The notes under the pieces: generated by a model
Database searches by the model: none
What the model saw: only the letters and a program-made list of their open reading frames with translations
What the model was told of the DNA's origin: nothing
In this document: one piece after another, positions 8,608-19,320 of the stretch
Position numbering within the stretch: position 1 is the stretch's first letter
How the letters are laid out: each line of letters begins with the position of its first letter
Made by a program: the position numbers and the translations under genes
Assembly (NCBI RefSeq): GCF_030539875.1
Contig: NZ_JAUNXI010000006.1
Coordinates: 35,362-99,361, forward strand
DNA from: Methanobrevibacter sp.
GTDB taxonomy: Archaea > Methanobacteriota > Methanobacteria > Methanobacteriales > Methanobacteriaceae
DNA: 64,000 bases
Direction of reading: 5' to 3'

Positions 8608-9891
8608 TTAATCTTTTTTTGCTTTTTTATCTTGAATAATATAATTCTGTTTTACCAATACTCTTGTATCGGAAGGTACATCATCATATAATAAAACTCC
8701 AGAACCTATAGTGGAGTTGAAACCTACTTTTACACCCGGAGAGAAACTAGAGTTAATTCCGGTTTTTACTGAATCTCCAATGATTGATCCGAACTTTCGC
8801 CTTCCACTATCAATCATCTGATTTTTAATTTTAGTTTTTACTGATTTGTTATCAAAACGTAAATTTGCAATGTTGGTTCCGGCTGCAATATTACAGTTGG
8901 AACCGATTACGGAATCACCAACATAACTCAGGTGGCTAACATTAGTGTTTTCCATAATAATCGAATTTTTGATTTCGACAGCATTTCCAACATGGACATT
9001 ATCTCCAAAGTAGGAATTGCCCCGAATGTATGAATTCGGCCCGATATCACAGTTTTTACCGATGAACACATTGCCTTCAATATAAACTCCGGACCTGATT
9101 ATGCTTCCTTCGCCTAAAACGACTTCACCGTGAATATGGGCACCATCTTCTATTACTCCTTTAATATCGGTTTTAATATTGGAAATTAACTCTTCGTTAA
9201 CTTCAATTAACTCCCATGGACGTCCAACATCAATCCAGTCCTTATCGGTTTTATGGCCCATTACAGTTTTTCCGTCTTCGATTTGCAAAGCTACGGAATC
9301 TGTAATTTCATATTCTCCCCTCTTGGAAATTTCTGTTTTATCGATTTTATCAAAAATATCCTCGTTGAAAACGTAAATTCCTGCATTGACCAAATTACTT
9401 GGCGCCTCTTCTTTTTTAGGTTTTTCCACAATGCTTCTGATATTTCCGTTTTCAATTTCAACAACACCAAAAGCAGACGGATCTTCCACTTCAGTTAAAA
9501 GCATTAAAGTGTCGGGTTTTGATTCCTCGTATTTCTTAATAAAATCCTTGATAATCTCATCGTCCAATATGATGTCCCCATTTAAGACAATTAGACTGTC
9601 CTCAATGAAATCCTTTCCATAAGAAATAGCATTAGCCGTGCCTAAAAAGTCTTTTTGCATTTTATAAGTAATGTTAACTCCAAAGTCACTTCCGTCGCCA
9701 AAGTAATCCTTAACCATTTCCCGTTTATAACGGACAATTAACAAAATATCTTTAATACCGTTTTTTCTTAATGATTCGATATTATATTGCATTATTGGCT
9801 TTCCAGCGACTGGCAACATAGTTTTAGGCTTAGTAAGTGTTAATGGCCTCATTCTTGACCCTTCACCAGCACTTAAAATAATCGCTTTCAC
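8608..9891 (-). CDS. glmU: Bifunctional sugar-1-phosphate nucleotidylyltransferase/acetyltransferase (GlmU type)
   Basis: Makes UDP-GlcNAc: acetyl transfer onto glucosamine-1-P and uridylylation, the step after GlmM. The N-terminal ~230 residues are a nucleotidyltransferase (AIILSAGEGSRMRPLTLTKPK signature at residues 3-23, LNGDIILDD metal site, VEKPKKEE). Residues ~245-427 are hexapeptide repeats of a left-handed beta-helix. Archaeal enzymes of this type may also act on glucose-1-P with dTTP. The start is GTG at 9891 with GGGGAT 7 bp upstream. It heads the five-gene unit running to 5157 and is preceded by a 184-bp promoter/terminator gap after glmM. Confidence 0.88.
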   Translation of the reverse strand: MKAIILSAGEGSRMRPLTLTKPKTMLPVAGKPIMQYNIESLRKNGIKDILLIVRYKREMVKDYFGDGSDFGVNITYKMQKDFLGTANAISYGKDFIEDSLIVLNGDIILDDEIIKDFIKKYEESKPDTLMLLTEVEDPSAFGVVEIENGNIRSIVEKPKKEEAPSNLVNAGIYVFNEDIFDKIDKTEISKRGEYEITDSVALQIEDGKTVMGHKTDKDWIDVGRPWELIEVNEELISNIKTDIKGVIEDGAHIHGEVVLGEGSIIRSGVYIEGNVFIGKNCDIGPNSYIRGNSYFGDNVHVGNAVEIKNSIIMENTNVSHLSYVGDSVIGSNCNIAAGTNIANLRFDNKSVKTKIKNQMIDSGRRKFGSIIGDSVKTGINSSFSPGVKVGFNSTIGSGVLLYDDVPSDTRVLVKQNYIIQDKKAKKD

Positions 9892-10004
9892 TTTTGTTAT
9901 CCCCTTAAAAATTCTATTATAATGATATATAATTAACTTGTTACTTATTAATTAAGTTTGCTAATTGAATTCAAGTAAATTTAAAAATCAGGTGTGTCTA
10001 TAAA

Positions 10005-10047
10005 AAATAAAAAGATATTATTAAATCTATTTTAGGCAAATAGATTT
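10005..10047 (-). terminator. Hairpin plus T-tract terminator after glmM paralogue 2
   Basis: Perfect 10-bp arms (10023-10032 AAATCTATTT and 10038-10047 AAATAGATTT) around a 5-base loop, followed on the minus strand by a T-rich run (10005-10022). It lies 29 bp after the glmM stop at 10076, ahead of the glmU promoter. Confidence 0.6.
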
Positions 10048-10075
10048 GATTATTAATTTATGGATTTTGCGGAAA

Positions 10076-11413
10076 CTATAAATTTTCATTGATTATTTCT
10101 ACACAGACATCCTTAATTTCTTCAGCTCTTGAGGCATCTCTTGATTCCAAAGTTATTCTAATGTAGTCTTCAGTTCCGGAAGGCCTTACAAGCACCCAAC
10201 TATCATCTTCAAATGTCAATCTGACTCCATCAAGCGAATTTACATCAACAATATCATCAAATGCTCCGACAAGCAAATCTTCCATGTTCTCCATCACTTC
10301 GGTTTTGGCTTCCTTAGAGCATGTTATTTTTTCACGGATGTTTGGATAAGAAGGGATTTCGTCTAAAAGGGCTGAGAGCTTACCGTTCCTAGATACTATT
10401 TCAGCCATTCTCAAACCTGAAAGGATTCCATCAGGACACATGCAGAAGTCCGGGTGCAGCCAGGTTCCTGAAGGTTCACCTCCGAAGCTTGCATCTTTTT
10501 CAATAATGGCTTCAGCAACATTTACATCCCCGACAGGAGTTCTTATAACTTCTCCTTTTACAGATTCATCCATGCATAATCCTGCATCAACGGTTGTTAC
10601 AATATCTCCGTCAAATTCTTTGGAAATTAACGCCAAAAGCGAATCAAATGGTGAAACATTGCCCTTTTCATCAACAGTAATCATCCTGTCTGCATCGCCA
10701 TCGTGGGCAATTCCCAAGTCAGCCCCAATAGCTACAACAGTTTTCATTAAAGTTTGTAAATTCTCTTCATTAGGTTCAGGGTTTCTTCCGGGGAAAAATC
10801 CGTCCGGTTGTGAGTTAAGGGTTGTAACTTCACATCCCGCTTTTCTAAACACCAAAGGAGATATTTCACTTCCCGCACCGGAGGCACAGTCAATTACCAC
10901 CTTCAATCCTTTTTTAATGTCAACCAAATCAACCAAATCATCGACATATTCCCCTTTGATTTCATCATTAACACTTAATTTGCCGACATTGTCCCAAGTT
11001 ACTGAAATATACTTCTTATCTGAATATATTTCTTCAATTTCAGCTTCCTGTTTGGAGGTGTATGCCATTCCGTTTTTATTCCACAATTTAATTCCGTTAT
11101 ATTGAGACGGGTTGTGGGATGCTGTTAACATTATTCCCGCATCGGCATTGAGCTTTTCGGCAGCATAACCAACCAATGGAGTTGGAACCATACCAATTTT
11201 TACAACATCGATTCCGCTTTCAAGCAATCCTGCACAGATAGCCTGGTCAAGCATTTTATTTGTTGTTCTGGTATCGTAACCTAAAACTACAGTTCCCTCA
11301 TTACCTAAGTAATAAGCAAGTGATTTACCTACATTCAATGCAAGTTCACATGTTACTTCAGAGCCTATTTTTCCTCTAATTCCTGATGTTCCAAATAGTT
11401 TTTTAGCTACCAT
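10076..11413 (-). CDS. glmM: Phosphoglucosamine mutase / phosphohexomutase, paralogue 2
   Basis: A 445-aa alpha-D-phosphohexomutase with phosphoserine loop TASHNP (residues 97-102, Ser99), metal loop DGDADR, sugar loop GGEPSG and phosphate loop RPSGTE. The sugar loop differs from paralogue 1 (GEPSG against GEENG): GEPSG is closer to bacterial GlmM, GEENGG to phosphomannomutase-like enzymes, which suggests the two have split substrates. Its position directly upstream of glmU supports this copy as the glucosamine enzyme. It is 10 bp downstream of apgM in the same unit, and the start ATG overlaps no other gene. Confidence 0.88.
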   Translation of the reverse strand: MVAKKLFGTSGIRGKIGSEVTCELALNVGKSLAYYLGNEGTVVLGYDTRTTNKMLDQAICAGLLESGIDVVKIGMVPTPLVGYAAEKLNADAGIMLTASHNPSQYNGIKLWNKNGMAYTSKQEAEIEEIYSDKKYISVTWDNVGKLSVNDEIKGEYVDDLVDLVDIKKGLKVVIDCASGAGSEISPLVFRKAGCEVTTLNSQPDGFFPGRNPEPNEENLQTLMKTVVAIGADLGIAHDGDADRMITVDEKGNVSPFDSLLALISKEFDGDIVTTVDAGLCMDESVKGEVIRTPVGDVNVAEAIIEKDASFGGEPSGTWLHPDFCMCPDGILSGLRMAEIVSRNGKLSALLDEIPSYPNIREKITCSKEAKTEVMENMEDLLVGAFDDIVDVNSLDGVRLTFEDDSWVLVRPSGTEDYIRITLESRDASRAEEIKDVCVEIINENL

Positions 11414-11423
11414 ATTAATTCAC

Positions 11424-12662
<1,239 letters not shown>

Positions 12663-12736
12663 AAATATCACCAAAATAACACTAATATAATCTTTATTTT
12701 CATAGTTAAATAATTTATTTAAAAAAGTAAAAAAAA

Positions 12737-13438
12737 TTAAATCAACAATATTCCGACAATTGCGCCGAAAATTGTTGCAAGCAAATTAACATGCTCATTG
12801 GTTAGCCATCCCTGATTTTCGAAAAGTGCACCTAAAATGCTGTCAATGAAACACCCAATAGTTCCTGAAATGACTGAAACCACGATTACAAAAATCGGAT
12901 CATGCATAATATTAAGCAGATATGCAGCTATACCGATAATTGTTGCACCTGCAATACCTGAGACAGTTCCCAGAACAGAAATCGCTCCATTTGTACCTGG
13001 ATCCACTTTCTGAAGAGTAGTTATTAAACGGGGATGAGGGTCCAGAACACCAATTTCAGAAGCAAGGGTATCTGCAGTCGCTGTTGCAATTGCTCCGATG
13101 AAACCTCCGACAAATGGCAGATAGTATCCTCCGAAAGCAGCCATAAAACACGCCACCACTCCATTTGAAATAACATTTTTAGAAGTTCTTCTTCCTTCAA
13201 ATTCGCCTAAAGACATCTTATACTTTTTAGAAAATTTAGTGGCAAGCAAAGACATGACAAGGAATAGCACAATCAATAATAACCAGTTGGCTCCAGCTGA
13301 AAAAATAATTACAATCCCCATAACAATCATTACTGCTGAGCCGAATAAATCAAGGGATTTTCTCCTATAGGTGATGAATCCTAAAACAAATAATAGTATT
13401 ACATACGCCCAATTTATTATTATATCCTCCATTTTCAA
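12737..13438 (-). CDS. DUF92 family integral membrane protein
   Basis: A 233-aa protein with about six membrane segments. The motif block EFEGRRTSKNVISNGVVACF, ...ATADTLASEIGVLD and DPGTNGAISVLGTVSG is diagnostic of DUF92 (TIGR00297). Plant relatives (VTE6) phosphorylate phytyl phosphate, so an archaeal role as an isoprenoid-phosphate kinase in membrane lipid recycling is conceivable but unproven. The gene stands alone, with T-tracts downstream (12713-12735) and a 248-bp gap upstream in which I see no gene. Confidence 0.85.
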   Translation of the reverse strand: MKMEDIIINWAYVILLFVLGFITYRRKSLDLFGSAVMIVMGIVIIFSAGANWLLLIVLFLVMSLLATKFSKKYKMSLGEFEGRRTSKNVISNGVVACFMAAFGGYYLPFVGGFIGAIATATADTLASEIGVLDPHPRLITTLQKVDPGTNGAISVLGTVSGIAGATIIGIAAYLLNIMHDPIFVIVVSVISGTIGCFIDSILGALFENQGWLTNEHVNLLATIFGAIVGILLI

Positions 13439-13686
13439 GCACCTTATTTACAGTTATGTATGTTCAAATTCTTATAAATAAGTTTAGATAAATAAAAAAC
13501 AGGCAAATTGCAGATTATAATGTTTTTTTAAAAATAGATTCCTGTAAAAATTTATAGCCAAGTTCCGTTTTTATCCGAAAAATCAATCATCATTTTAACG
13601 AATTGAATGTCAACTCTAAAAGATTTAAAAATAAAAATAAGCCCATAAAAGTTTACAGACTAAAAAAAAAGAAGTAGTTAAGTAAT

Positions 13687-14268
13687 CTATTTGATTACTT
13701 TACTTTTGATAATTTCCACTCTTTTAAGTGGGTAGATTTTTTTAGCGTTGTGATAAATTTCAGATGCTAATTTACCGTTTACAACAATTTTAATCAATTC
13801 ATCAAATGAATTTTCAGCTGCCGCTTCAACGAGCAATTCTTCGATTACTTTTCTCATGTATTTTTGTTGGGAAGATTTTGCTCTTCTAATAGTTACAGCA
13901 AGTACATGAAGTTTAACTTTACGGCCGTCTTTGGTAGTTACAACAGTTGAAGCATCGATTCTGGAAGTTCCTCTTCTAATCATACTTCTTACATAGTCTG
14001 TGGTAGTTTTGTGTCCGGTAAATTTAGTGTTTGCAACCTCACCTGCAACATTATCAATTTCGAATCTGAGTTTAATGTATTGTTTTGAGAAGTCTCCGGT
14101 TAATTCTCTCATAGTAACTTCTACGCCTCTTCCAATTAGAAGTTCTGGATCTCTTGCTGGAGTTTCTCCGATTTCTTTATCTTCAAAGTTCACTGGTGTT
14201 TTAACAGTATACCAGGATTTTTCTTTCCATGTGTCACGTACTCTACGTCTTGCTTTTGCTTTTGCCAT
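13687..14268 (-). CDS. rps3ae: 30S ribosomal protein S3ae
   Basis: Component of the small subunit platform in archaea and eukaryotes (eS1). The 193-aa protein begins with the basic AKAKARRRVRDTWKEKSWY segment and contains the conserved GRGVEVTMRELTGDFSKQYIKL and RRGTSRIDASTVVTTKDGRK blocks. It is monocistronic, with a poly-A block on the plus strand (13663-13671) acting as T-tract terminator and a long AT-rich upstream region. Confidence 0.96.
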   Translation of the reverse strand: MAKAKARRRVRDTWKEKSWYTVKTPVNFEDKEIGETPARDPELLIGRGVEVTMRELTGDFSKQYIKLRFEIDNVAGEVANTKFTGHKTTTDYVRSMIRRGTSRIDASTVVTTKDGRKVKLHVLAVTIRRAKSSQQKYMRKVIEELLVEAAAENSFDELIKIVVNGKLASEIYHNAKKIYPLKRVEIIKSKVIK

Positions 14269-14278
14269 TATATCGACC

Positions 14279-14588
14279 CTTTAAAATTATATATTAATAT
14301 ATTATATTAGCGTTATGCCATAAAATTTATAAAATAGTCTTGAAATTAATTATAGTACTCAAACTAAACTGTAAAAGTGATTTAAACTAATAATAAAGTT
14401 ACAATCGTTAATTCGACTATTATAAGATATTCTCTGCTTATTTAAAGAGAATATGTTTAATTAAGTTTTAATTTATAAAATCCGCCCATAAAGGTTGTTA
14501 TTAGTTATTTTGTTTATGATATATAAATATTTTTGAAATTTTAAAATTAACCCGAAATTTCCATAAAAATAAAAAAAAAGAAAGAATT
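14279..14588. other. 310-bp intergenic region between S3ae and the flavodoxin-like gene
   Basis: No coding potential seen. The first ~50 bp hold AT-rich TATA-like sequence for S3ae. A perfect inverted repeat with 9-bp arms (ATATTCTCT at 14427-14435, AGAGAATAT at 14446-14454) surrounds a 10-base loop; it may be an operator or RNA hairpin. At 14568-14579 a run of A's gives a T-tract after the flavodoxin-like gene on the minus strand. Confidence 0.5.
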
Positions 14589-15146
14589 TTACATCATCCA
14601 GTCAACTAAATCCCTGACCTGTGCCTGCTCATCATCACTAGCTGCAAATGCATCTGGAGTATTGTTATTTCCCAAAATAACGCTATCATATGCACCGAAA
14701 CCAACTACTGAAAATGAAAATCCTGTTTGGGCTGCAACAGGTTCTGCATTTTTAACTGCTTCTTCATTTCCACCCATAGTGAAAACGATTCCCAATTTTT
14801 TATCAGGAGATGGAACATCCAAACCTTTAGCCGGATTGAAAACCCCGTAGAACCTGTCGATTACAGTGTGAAGAGGCCCTGGCAAACGTCCGAAATAGAT
14901 TGGTGAGACTAAAAATGCACCATCGACATCTTTTAAATCAGCCACCAAATCTGTAGCATCATCATCAATAGCGCAGTGGTTCAGTTCCTTACAGGCGTTG
15001 TCTGCATGACAGTAGGTGTAATCTTTCTCATATATATTCCAAATTTCGACATCATTATCTCCTAATGAGTCTTTGATAAATTCAGCGATGGAGTCTGAAT
15101 TTGCCCCTTTGCGAGGGCTTCCGGTAATAATTATATACTTAGACAT
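14589..15146 (-). CDS. NADPH-dependent FMN reductase / flavodoxin-like protein
   Basis: A 185-aa flavodoxin-fold oxidoreductase. The FMN phosphate loop is GSPRKGANSDS (residues 9-19), and SPIYFGRLPGPLHTVIDRF around residue 80-100 is typical of the iron-sulfur-flavoprotein/NAD(P)H reductase group. A cysteine-containing segment (CHADNACKELNHCAIDDD) resembles the region that holds the Fe-S cluster in archaeal iron-sulfur flavoproteins, though spacing differs from the classical CxxCxxCxxxxxC motif. The likely role is redox or oxygen defence in this strict anaerobe. It stands alone on the minus strand. Confidence 0.8.
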   Translation of the reverse strand: MSKYIIITGSPRKGANSDSIAEFIKDSLGDNDVEIWNIYEKDYTYCHADNACKELNHCAIDDDATDLVADLKDVDGAFLVSPIYFGRLPGPLHTVIDRFYGVFNPAKGLDVPSPDKKLGIVFTMGGNEEAVKNAEPVAAQTGFSFSVVGFGAYDSVILGNNNTPDAFAASDDEQAQVRDLVDWMM

Positions 15147-15220
15147 GTTTAAAAGTAAGTCTTTTAAAGTATATATAGATTAAACAGAGGAGGGAATTAT
15201 TTTACTCATATTGAAAGTTG

Positions 15221-15541
15221 CTAATTTTTCATGAAGTTATAATGATCAACATATCTCTTTAATACTTCATCAATAGGTCCCTCGTCCATTACAAGTTTTA
15301 AACCGACTTCATTAGCTTTGACCTTAGATTTGAATCCGTACTGAACAGAAATTAAAACATCACAGTCACTGCAGGCTTTAATAACCTTGCCTCCCTGATG
15401 TTTTGAATCCTCTTCTATTTCAATGTCTCTCTGTTCGACGAATCTGATTTCATCCCCGTAATCATATACGTAAATAGATTTTCCCTTTCCGAGGTGCAAA
15501 TCAACATTTGCCCCGTCGGATGATACAACTGCAAGTCTCAT
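15221..15541 (-). CDS. NifX/NifB-type Fe-Mo cofactor carrier domain protein
   Basis: A 106-aa single-domain protein of the dinitrogenase iron-molybdenum cofactor family (ribonuclease H-like fold): start MRLAVVSSDGANVDLHLGKG, then CSDCDVLISVQYGFKSK and GLKLVMDEGPIDE. Stand-alone members occur widely in methanogens without nitrogenase and are thought to bind Fe-S or metal clusters; the two cysteines in CSDC could serve. It is last in the rtcB-MTIP-NifX unit, 10 bp after the phosphorylase stop. No nif genes are present in the window. Confidence 0.82.
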   Translation of the reverse strand: MRLAVVSSDGANVDLHLGKGKSIYVYDYGDEIRFVEQRDIEIEEDSKHQGGKVIKACSDCDVLISVQYGFKSKVKANEVGLKLVMDEGPIDEVLKRYVDHYNFMKN

Positions 15542-15551
15542 AATTATTCTC

Positions 15552-16310
15552 CTACACTTCAGCGCCGTCTAACGCATGACGGCAATCGCAATCAGGCAAA
15601 TCTTCAGCATTTCTTATAAAGCCGTAAATCAAATCAAGGAGTTCTGTTTCTTTACTGCTGACCATTTCAAAGACTTCATCGATGGTTAGATTATTCGGTG
15701 AAATGCCTGCCGCATAATTGGATACAACACATATTGAATTATAACATATTCCCCTCTCACGAGCAAGAGTGACTTCAGGAACTCCTGTCATACCCACCAC
15801 ATCTCCTCCAAGCATTTTAAACATTTTAATCTCTGCAGGAGTTTCAAAACGAGGCCCCTCAGTACAGACATATGTTCCGCCCAGAATTACATCACCTGAT
15901 TTGGCCAGAACATCCCTTAAAGTCGGACAATAAGGTTCAGTCACATCAATGTGAATAACCTTGTCCTCATAGAAAGTTTTGATTCTGTTTTGTGAGAAAT
16001 CCAAAAAATCATCCGGAATGACAAATGACCCGGGTGCCATGTCAATATTCATGGACCCTACTGAGTTAGTGGCAATAATTTGGGTAACGCCAACTTCCCT
16101 TAAAGCATCAATATTGGCACTATAATTAATTTTGTGTGGAGGAATGGAGTGATTTTGAGAATGTCTTGGAATAAAAGCCACTTTTTTAGAAAATATTTCT
16201 AAAATGGAGACATTTACCTCACCATAATCTGTTTTAACTAACTTTTCACTGCAGGAGTCTGCTTTTTTGGTGATTTCGTAAACACCGCTTCCTCCAATTA
16301 TGCCGATCAT
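15552..16310 (-). CDS. S-methyl-5'-thioinosine phosphorylase (MTAP family)
   Basis: Purine nucleoside phosphorylase of the MTAP group, 252 aa, recycling the by-product of polyamine/SAM reactions. Motifs: IGIIGGSGVYEI, phosphate-binding PRHSQNHSIPPHKINY, ATNSVGSM, EGPRFETPAEI, and the purine-specificity segment SNYAAGISP. Human MTAP has an Asp in place of NYAAG; the Asn form is typical of methylthioinosine phosphorylase, as characterised for the methanogen homologue MJ0060. This assignment therefore predicts an upstream MTA deaminase elsewhere in the genome. It lies 4 bp after rtcB. Confidence 0.82.
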   Translation of the reverse strand: MIGIIGGSGVYEITKKADSCSEKLVKTDYGEVNVSILEIFSKKVAFIPRHSQNHSIPPHKINYSANIDALREVGVTQIIATNSVGSMNIDMAPGSFVIPDDFLDFSQNRIKTFYEDKVIHIDVTEPYCPTLRDVLAKSGDVILGGTYVCTEGPRFETPAEIKMFKMLGGDVVGMTGVPEVTLARERGICYNSICVVSNYAAGISPNNLTIDEVFEMVSSKETELLDLIYGFIRNAEDLPDCDCRHALDGAEV

Positions 16311-16314
16311 GAAA

Positions 16315-17763
16315 TCATCCTTTACAAACAGACAGAGGTCTGACTTTAGCTACCAACTTGGCAATGCCCGCTTCATCAGACACCCTAACTACACTGTCAA
16401 CATCCTTATAGGCCCCAGGAGCCTCTTCTACAATTACGTTTTTACTGGTGGCTTTAATTTTAATGCCCCTTGAAGCCAGATCATCAGTAATTTCATCTGC
16501 ATTATAATCTTTTTTGGCTTTAGACCTTGAAAGTATTCTTCCAGCGCCGTGAGCAGTAGAACCGAAGGTTTCCTCCATTGCAACATCAGTTCCATGCAAA
16601 ACATATGATGCAGTTCCCATTGTTCCGGGAATCAATACCGGCTGGCCCACGTCCCTGTATTTTTCAGGGACTTCCTCTCTTCCAGGTCCAAATGCGCGTG
16701 TTGCACCTTTTCTGTGAACCAAAACTTCCTCTTCACGGTTGTAGACCTTATGAGTTTCCATTTTAGCGATGTTGTGAGCAACATCATAGACAATATCCAT
16801 TTCCATTTCTTTTGCGGATTTTCCCAAAACTTCCTCAAAGGTTTCACGAACCCAGTGAGTCATCATTTGCCTATTTGCCCATGCGTAATTGGCCGCAGCA
16901 GCCATTGCCTGAATATAATCCTGAGCTTCTTTTGAATCAAGGGGAGCACATGCCAACTGTCTATCGTCAATGCTGATTTTGTATTTTTTATAAGCCTTAT
17001 CCATTACCCTCAGATAATCAGAACAGATTTGATGGCCGCATCCTCTTGAGCCTGAGTGAATCATAACCACAATCATTCCCTTTTCAAGACCGAATACTTT
17101 TGCCACTTCCTCGTCATATATTTCATCAACAACCTGAACTTCAAGGAAGTGATTGCCTGAACCGAGAGAGCCCAATTGAGGAATTCCTCTTTTTTTAGCT
17201 TTATCAGAAACAATGCTTGAGTCAGCATCAACCATTCTTCCATTTTCCTCTAAAACTTCCAAATCTTCACTCCATCCATAGCCGTTTTCAACAGCCCACT
17301 CAGCACCGTAATCAAGCACGTCATTAATTTCGTTTTCGTCAAGCTTGATTTTGCCTTTGCTTCCAACGCCTGACGGGATGTTTTTAAACAGCTTTTCTGT
17401 AAGCTCATCCAATTTTCCGTCAATATCATCAATAGTAAGATTGGATTTGATTAGTCTGACTCCGCAGTTAATATCAAATCCGACTCCCCCTGGAGATACA
17501 ACACCATTTCTTAAAGAAAATGCCGCAACACCCCCTATTGGAAAACCGTAGCCGAAATGGATATCCGGCAGTCCGATGGAATATCTCTGAATACCCGGAA
17601 GGCAGGCAACATTAACAATTTGTTCAATAGCCCCATCTTCAAGACTGTCAAAATATTCATCAGCAATATAAAATCTTCCAGAAGCCCTCATTTTTTTGTT
17701 AAAAGACCCTGGAATCTCATAAACATTATCCCTAACTTTTTTAATTTCATCTTTAATACTCAT
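16315..17763 (-). CDS. rtcB: tRNA-splicing ligase RtcB
   Basis: GTP- and Mn2+-dependent ligase that joins 2',3'-cyclic phosphate and 5'-OH RNA ends, essential for tRNA exon ligation in archaea. The 482-aa protein has the metal residues in [19 protein letters not shown] and [10 protein letters not shown], and the guanylylated histidine in [12 protein letters not shown] near the C terminus. No intein is present (some archaeal RtcB genes carry one). Its substrate is in the same window: the intron-containing tRNA-Met at 63738. The cofactor archease is at 18907-19320. I start at ATG 17763, with GTGAT upstream; a GTG at 17772 is in frame. Confidence 0.95.
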   Translation of the reverse strand: MSIKDEIKKVRDNVYEIPGSFNKKMRASGRFYIADEYFDSLEDGAIEQIVNVACLPGIQRYSIGLPDIHFGYGFPIGGVAAFSLRNGVVSPGGVGFDINCGVRLIKSNLTIDDIDGKLDELTEKLFKNIPSGVGSKGKIKLDENEINDVLDYGAEWAVENGYGWSEDLEVLEENGRMVDADSSIVSDKAKKRGIPQLGSLGSGNHFLEVQVVDEIYDEEVAKVFGLEKGMIVVMIHSGSRGCGHQICSDYLRVMDKAYKKYKISIDDRQLACAPLDSKEAQDYIQAMAAAANYAWANRQMMTHWVRETFEEVLGKSAKEMEMDIVYDVAHNIAKMETHKVYNREEEVLVHRKGATRAFGPGREEVPEKYRDVGQPVLIPGTMGTASYVLHGTDVAMEETFGSTAHGAGRILSRSKAKKDYNADEITDDLASRGIKIKATSKNVIVEEAPGAYKDVDSVVRVSDEAGIAKLVAKVRPLSVCKG

Positions 17764-17925
17764 AGAAATCACAAAATTATTATATTTTAAGGTTTATTCC
17801 CAATATTATAAATAATATACTCATCCTTTATATGCAGGCAAATTTTTTTATAAAATTCATTTAAAAATTTTGCTGAAAAATTAATTTAAAAAACAGAAAA
17901 ATAAAGATTAAATAAAACTTTAAAA

Positions 17926-17946
17926 AAAGAAAAAAAGGTAAAAAGC
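17926..17946 (-). terminator. T-tract after the adhesin remnant
   Basis: Two A-runs on the plus strand at 17926-17937 give oligo-T on the minus strand directly after the remnant's stop codon; an ACCTTTTAC/GTAAAAAG-like repeat around 17937-17963 could form a hairpin with it. Confidence 0.35.
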
Positions 17947-18321
17947 CTATTTTTTACCTTTTAACGGTCTTAAACCCAATAGAGCCAAAACCATCAACAA
18001 GGCTAAAATAGGATTACCTGTAGCATGTTTAACATCGACTGATTTATTAATGTCAGTGTTTTGATTTTCAACAGATGAATTGCCAGGAATATCTGTACCG
18101 TTTGTTGAATTATCCGGATTATCAGTACTGTTGCCTGTTTGATTTCCAGGAACTGTGCTGTTTTTAATAACTTCTGTTGTGTTATTGGCAGTCAGATTAC
18201 CTATATTGTCTGCGCCTGCAACTACAACATTGGTGAAATTACCTGTTTTAGTTGTTTTGAAGAATATTGTGAAATTAGCTGACTTGCCTGCAGCTAAAGA
18301 ACTATTGTAGATGAATTTATT
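17947..18321 (-). pseudogene. Remnant of an adhesin-like surface protein (C-terminal ~124 codons)
   Basis: No intact gene is present, but the minus strand is open for 124 codons before a stop at 17947-17949 and reads like the tail of a Methanobrevibacter adhesin: a beta-strand repeat end (AAGKSANFTIFFKTTKTGNF), an N-x-T-rich spacer (NNTTEV, NQTGNSTDNPDNSTNGT), and a final hydrophobic anchor NPILALLMVLALLGLRPLKGKK. An in-frame TAA at 18322-18324 interrupts it and no start follows. A further short matching-looking stretch lies upstream (to about 18440). I infer a gene truncated by deletion between rtcB and the DUF4064 gene. Confidence 0.65.
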
Positions 18322-18552
18322 TTACATTTTTATCCCATTAATCACCTGTAAAACCAGCGTAAACCAGACCCTCAAAATTATTCTCAATTACATAACCATT
18401 TTCAACTGCAGCCACTAGTGTTTTTAACAACAGCTGCAAAGTTAATCTGACGAAATAACTAAATAACAGACCCATAAGCTATTTAACAACACTATTTTTG
18501 CAAAAAGCACATAAAATAAACTGCAAAACCAATAAAATTTAAAGAAAATAAG

Positions 18553-18873
18553 TTATTTTCTAAATAATGCAGAAATTCCTGCAGCAAGTAAAAATATTGC
18601 ACTTAAAATATTAATGTACTCTGATCCAAGAATAACAAACATTGTTGCGATTATAAATCCAATACCTGCAATTTCAGAATTCTTTTTAACATATACACTT
18701 GATACCAATCCCAAAATGGATGCTAAAATAGCAAGAAGGCCGAAAAGCGGAGTATGAGCATTTCCAAGGTTTTCCAAAATAATCAAAAAAGAACCTGAAA
18801 ACATACCGATGATTGAACCTATAATACCAAATATCCTTTCAAAGTTTCTTGATACGGTTCTAGTTCTTTTCAT
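18553..18873 (-). CDS. DUF4064 family membrane protein
   Basis: A 106-aa protein with a basic N terminus (MKRTRTVSRNFER) and three hydrophobic segments (about residues 14-34, 42-60, 68-102), matching the small DUF4064 family found in firmicutes and Methanobrevibacter. The glycine-rich first segment GIIGSIIGMFSGSFLIIL is typical. Function unknown. It follows archease by 33 bp on the same strand, so may share its transcript. Confidence 0.7.
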   Translation of the reverse strand: MKRTRTVSRNFERIFGIIGSIIGMFSGSFLIILENLGNAHTPLFGLLAILASILGLVSSVYVKKNSEIAGIGFIIATMFVILGSEYINILSAIFLLAAGISALFRK

Positions 18874-18906
18874 GAAGATAATTATGTTTCCAATATTATA
18901 TATAAT

Positions 18907-19320
18907 TTATAAATCAACAATAGCCTGGACTCTTGCAGGATTTGTATCACTGACTTCCATCTTGTGAAACGTTATTGCTTTTATTTCTGATTTTCTCTCG
19001 TGTTTTGAAAAATCAAATGATTCTCCTTTGATCGTTGCTTTTAAACGGAAGTTTTCATAAATCTCAACATCAAATTCTGAAAACAGCATGAAATCCACTT
19101 CATGGTAAAACAAAAGCTCTTCTAAAAAATCATACAACATGGCCACGTTGTCCTGAGAGGTTATTTCAAAGGATATCTCTTTTGACGGTTTTACATCACA
19201 AGTGTTGGAAATTATATTAAAAATAGCCAATCCCGCATTTTCAAATGCTTCACTCAGGTTTTCTCCATAAGCCTTAAAACCTATATCTGCAGTTACATCG
19301 AAATATTCGAATTGTTTCAT
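18907..19320 (-). CDS. Archease, RtcB-activating protein
   Basis: A 137-aa archease: FEYFDVTADIGFKAYGENL at the N terminus holds the conserved Asp metal ligand, LYDFLEELLFYHEVD is the family hallmark, and the protein ends in VQAIVDL with the conserved terminal Asp. Archease speeds guanylylation of RtcB and allows multiple turnover. The rtcB gene lies 1.1 kb downstream on the same strand, separated only by DUF4064 and an adhesin remnant, so the pair was probably once adjacent. Confidence 0.92.
   Translation of the reverse strand: MKQFEYFDVTADIGFKAYGENLSEAFENAGLAIFNIISNTCDVKPSKEISFEITSQDNVAMLYDFLEELLFYHEVDFMLFSEFDVEIYENFRLKATIKGESFDFSKHERKSEIKAITFHKMEVSDTNPARVQAIVDL

Noticed and set aside
10440..11105. 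221-aa plus-strand frame
   Set aside because: Entirely inside glmM paralogue 2 on the opposite strand; serine/proline-rich composition typical of an antisense shadow.
16315..17763. Intein in RtcB
   Set aside because: The protein is 482 aa with contiguous motifs; no inserted block.
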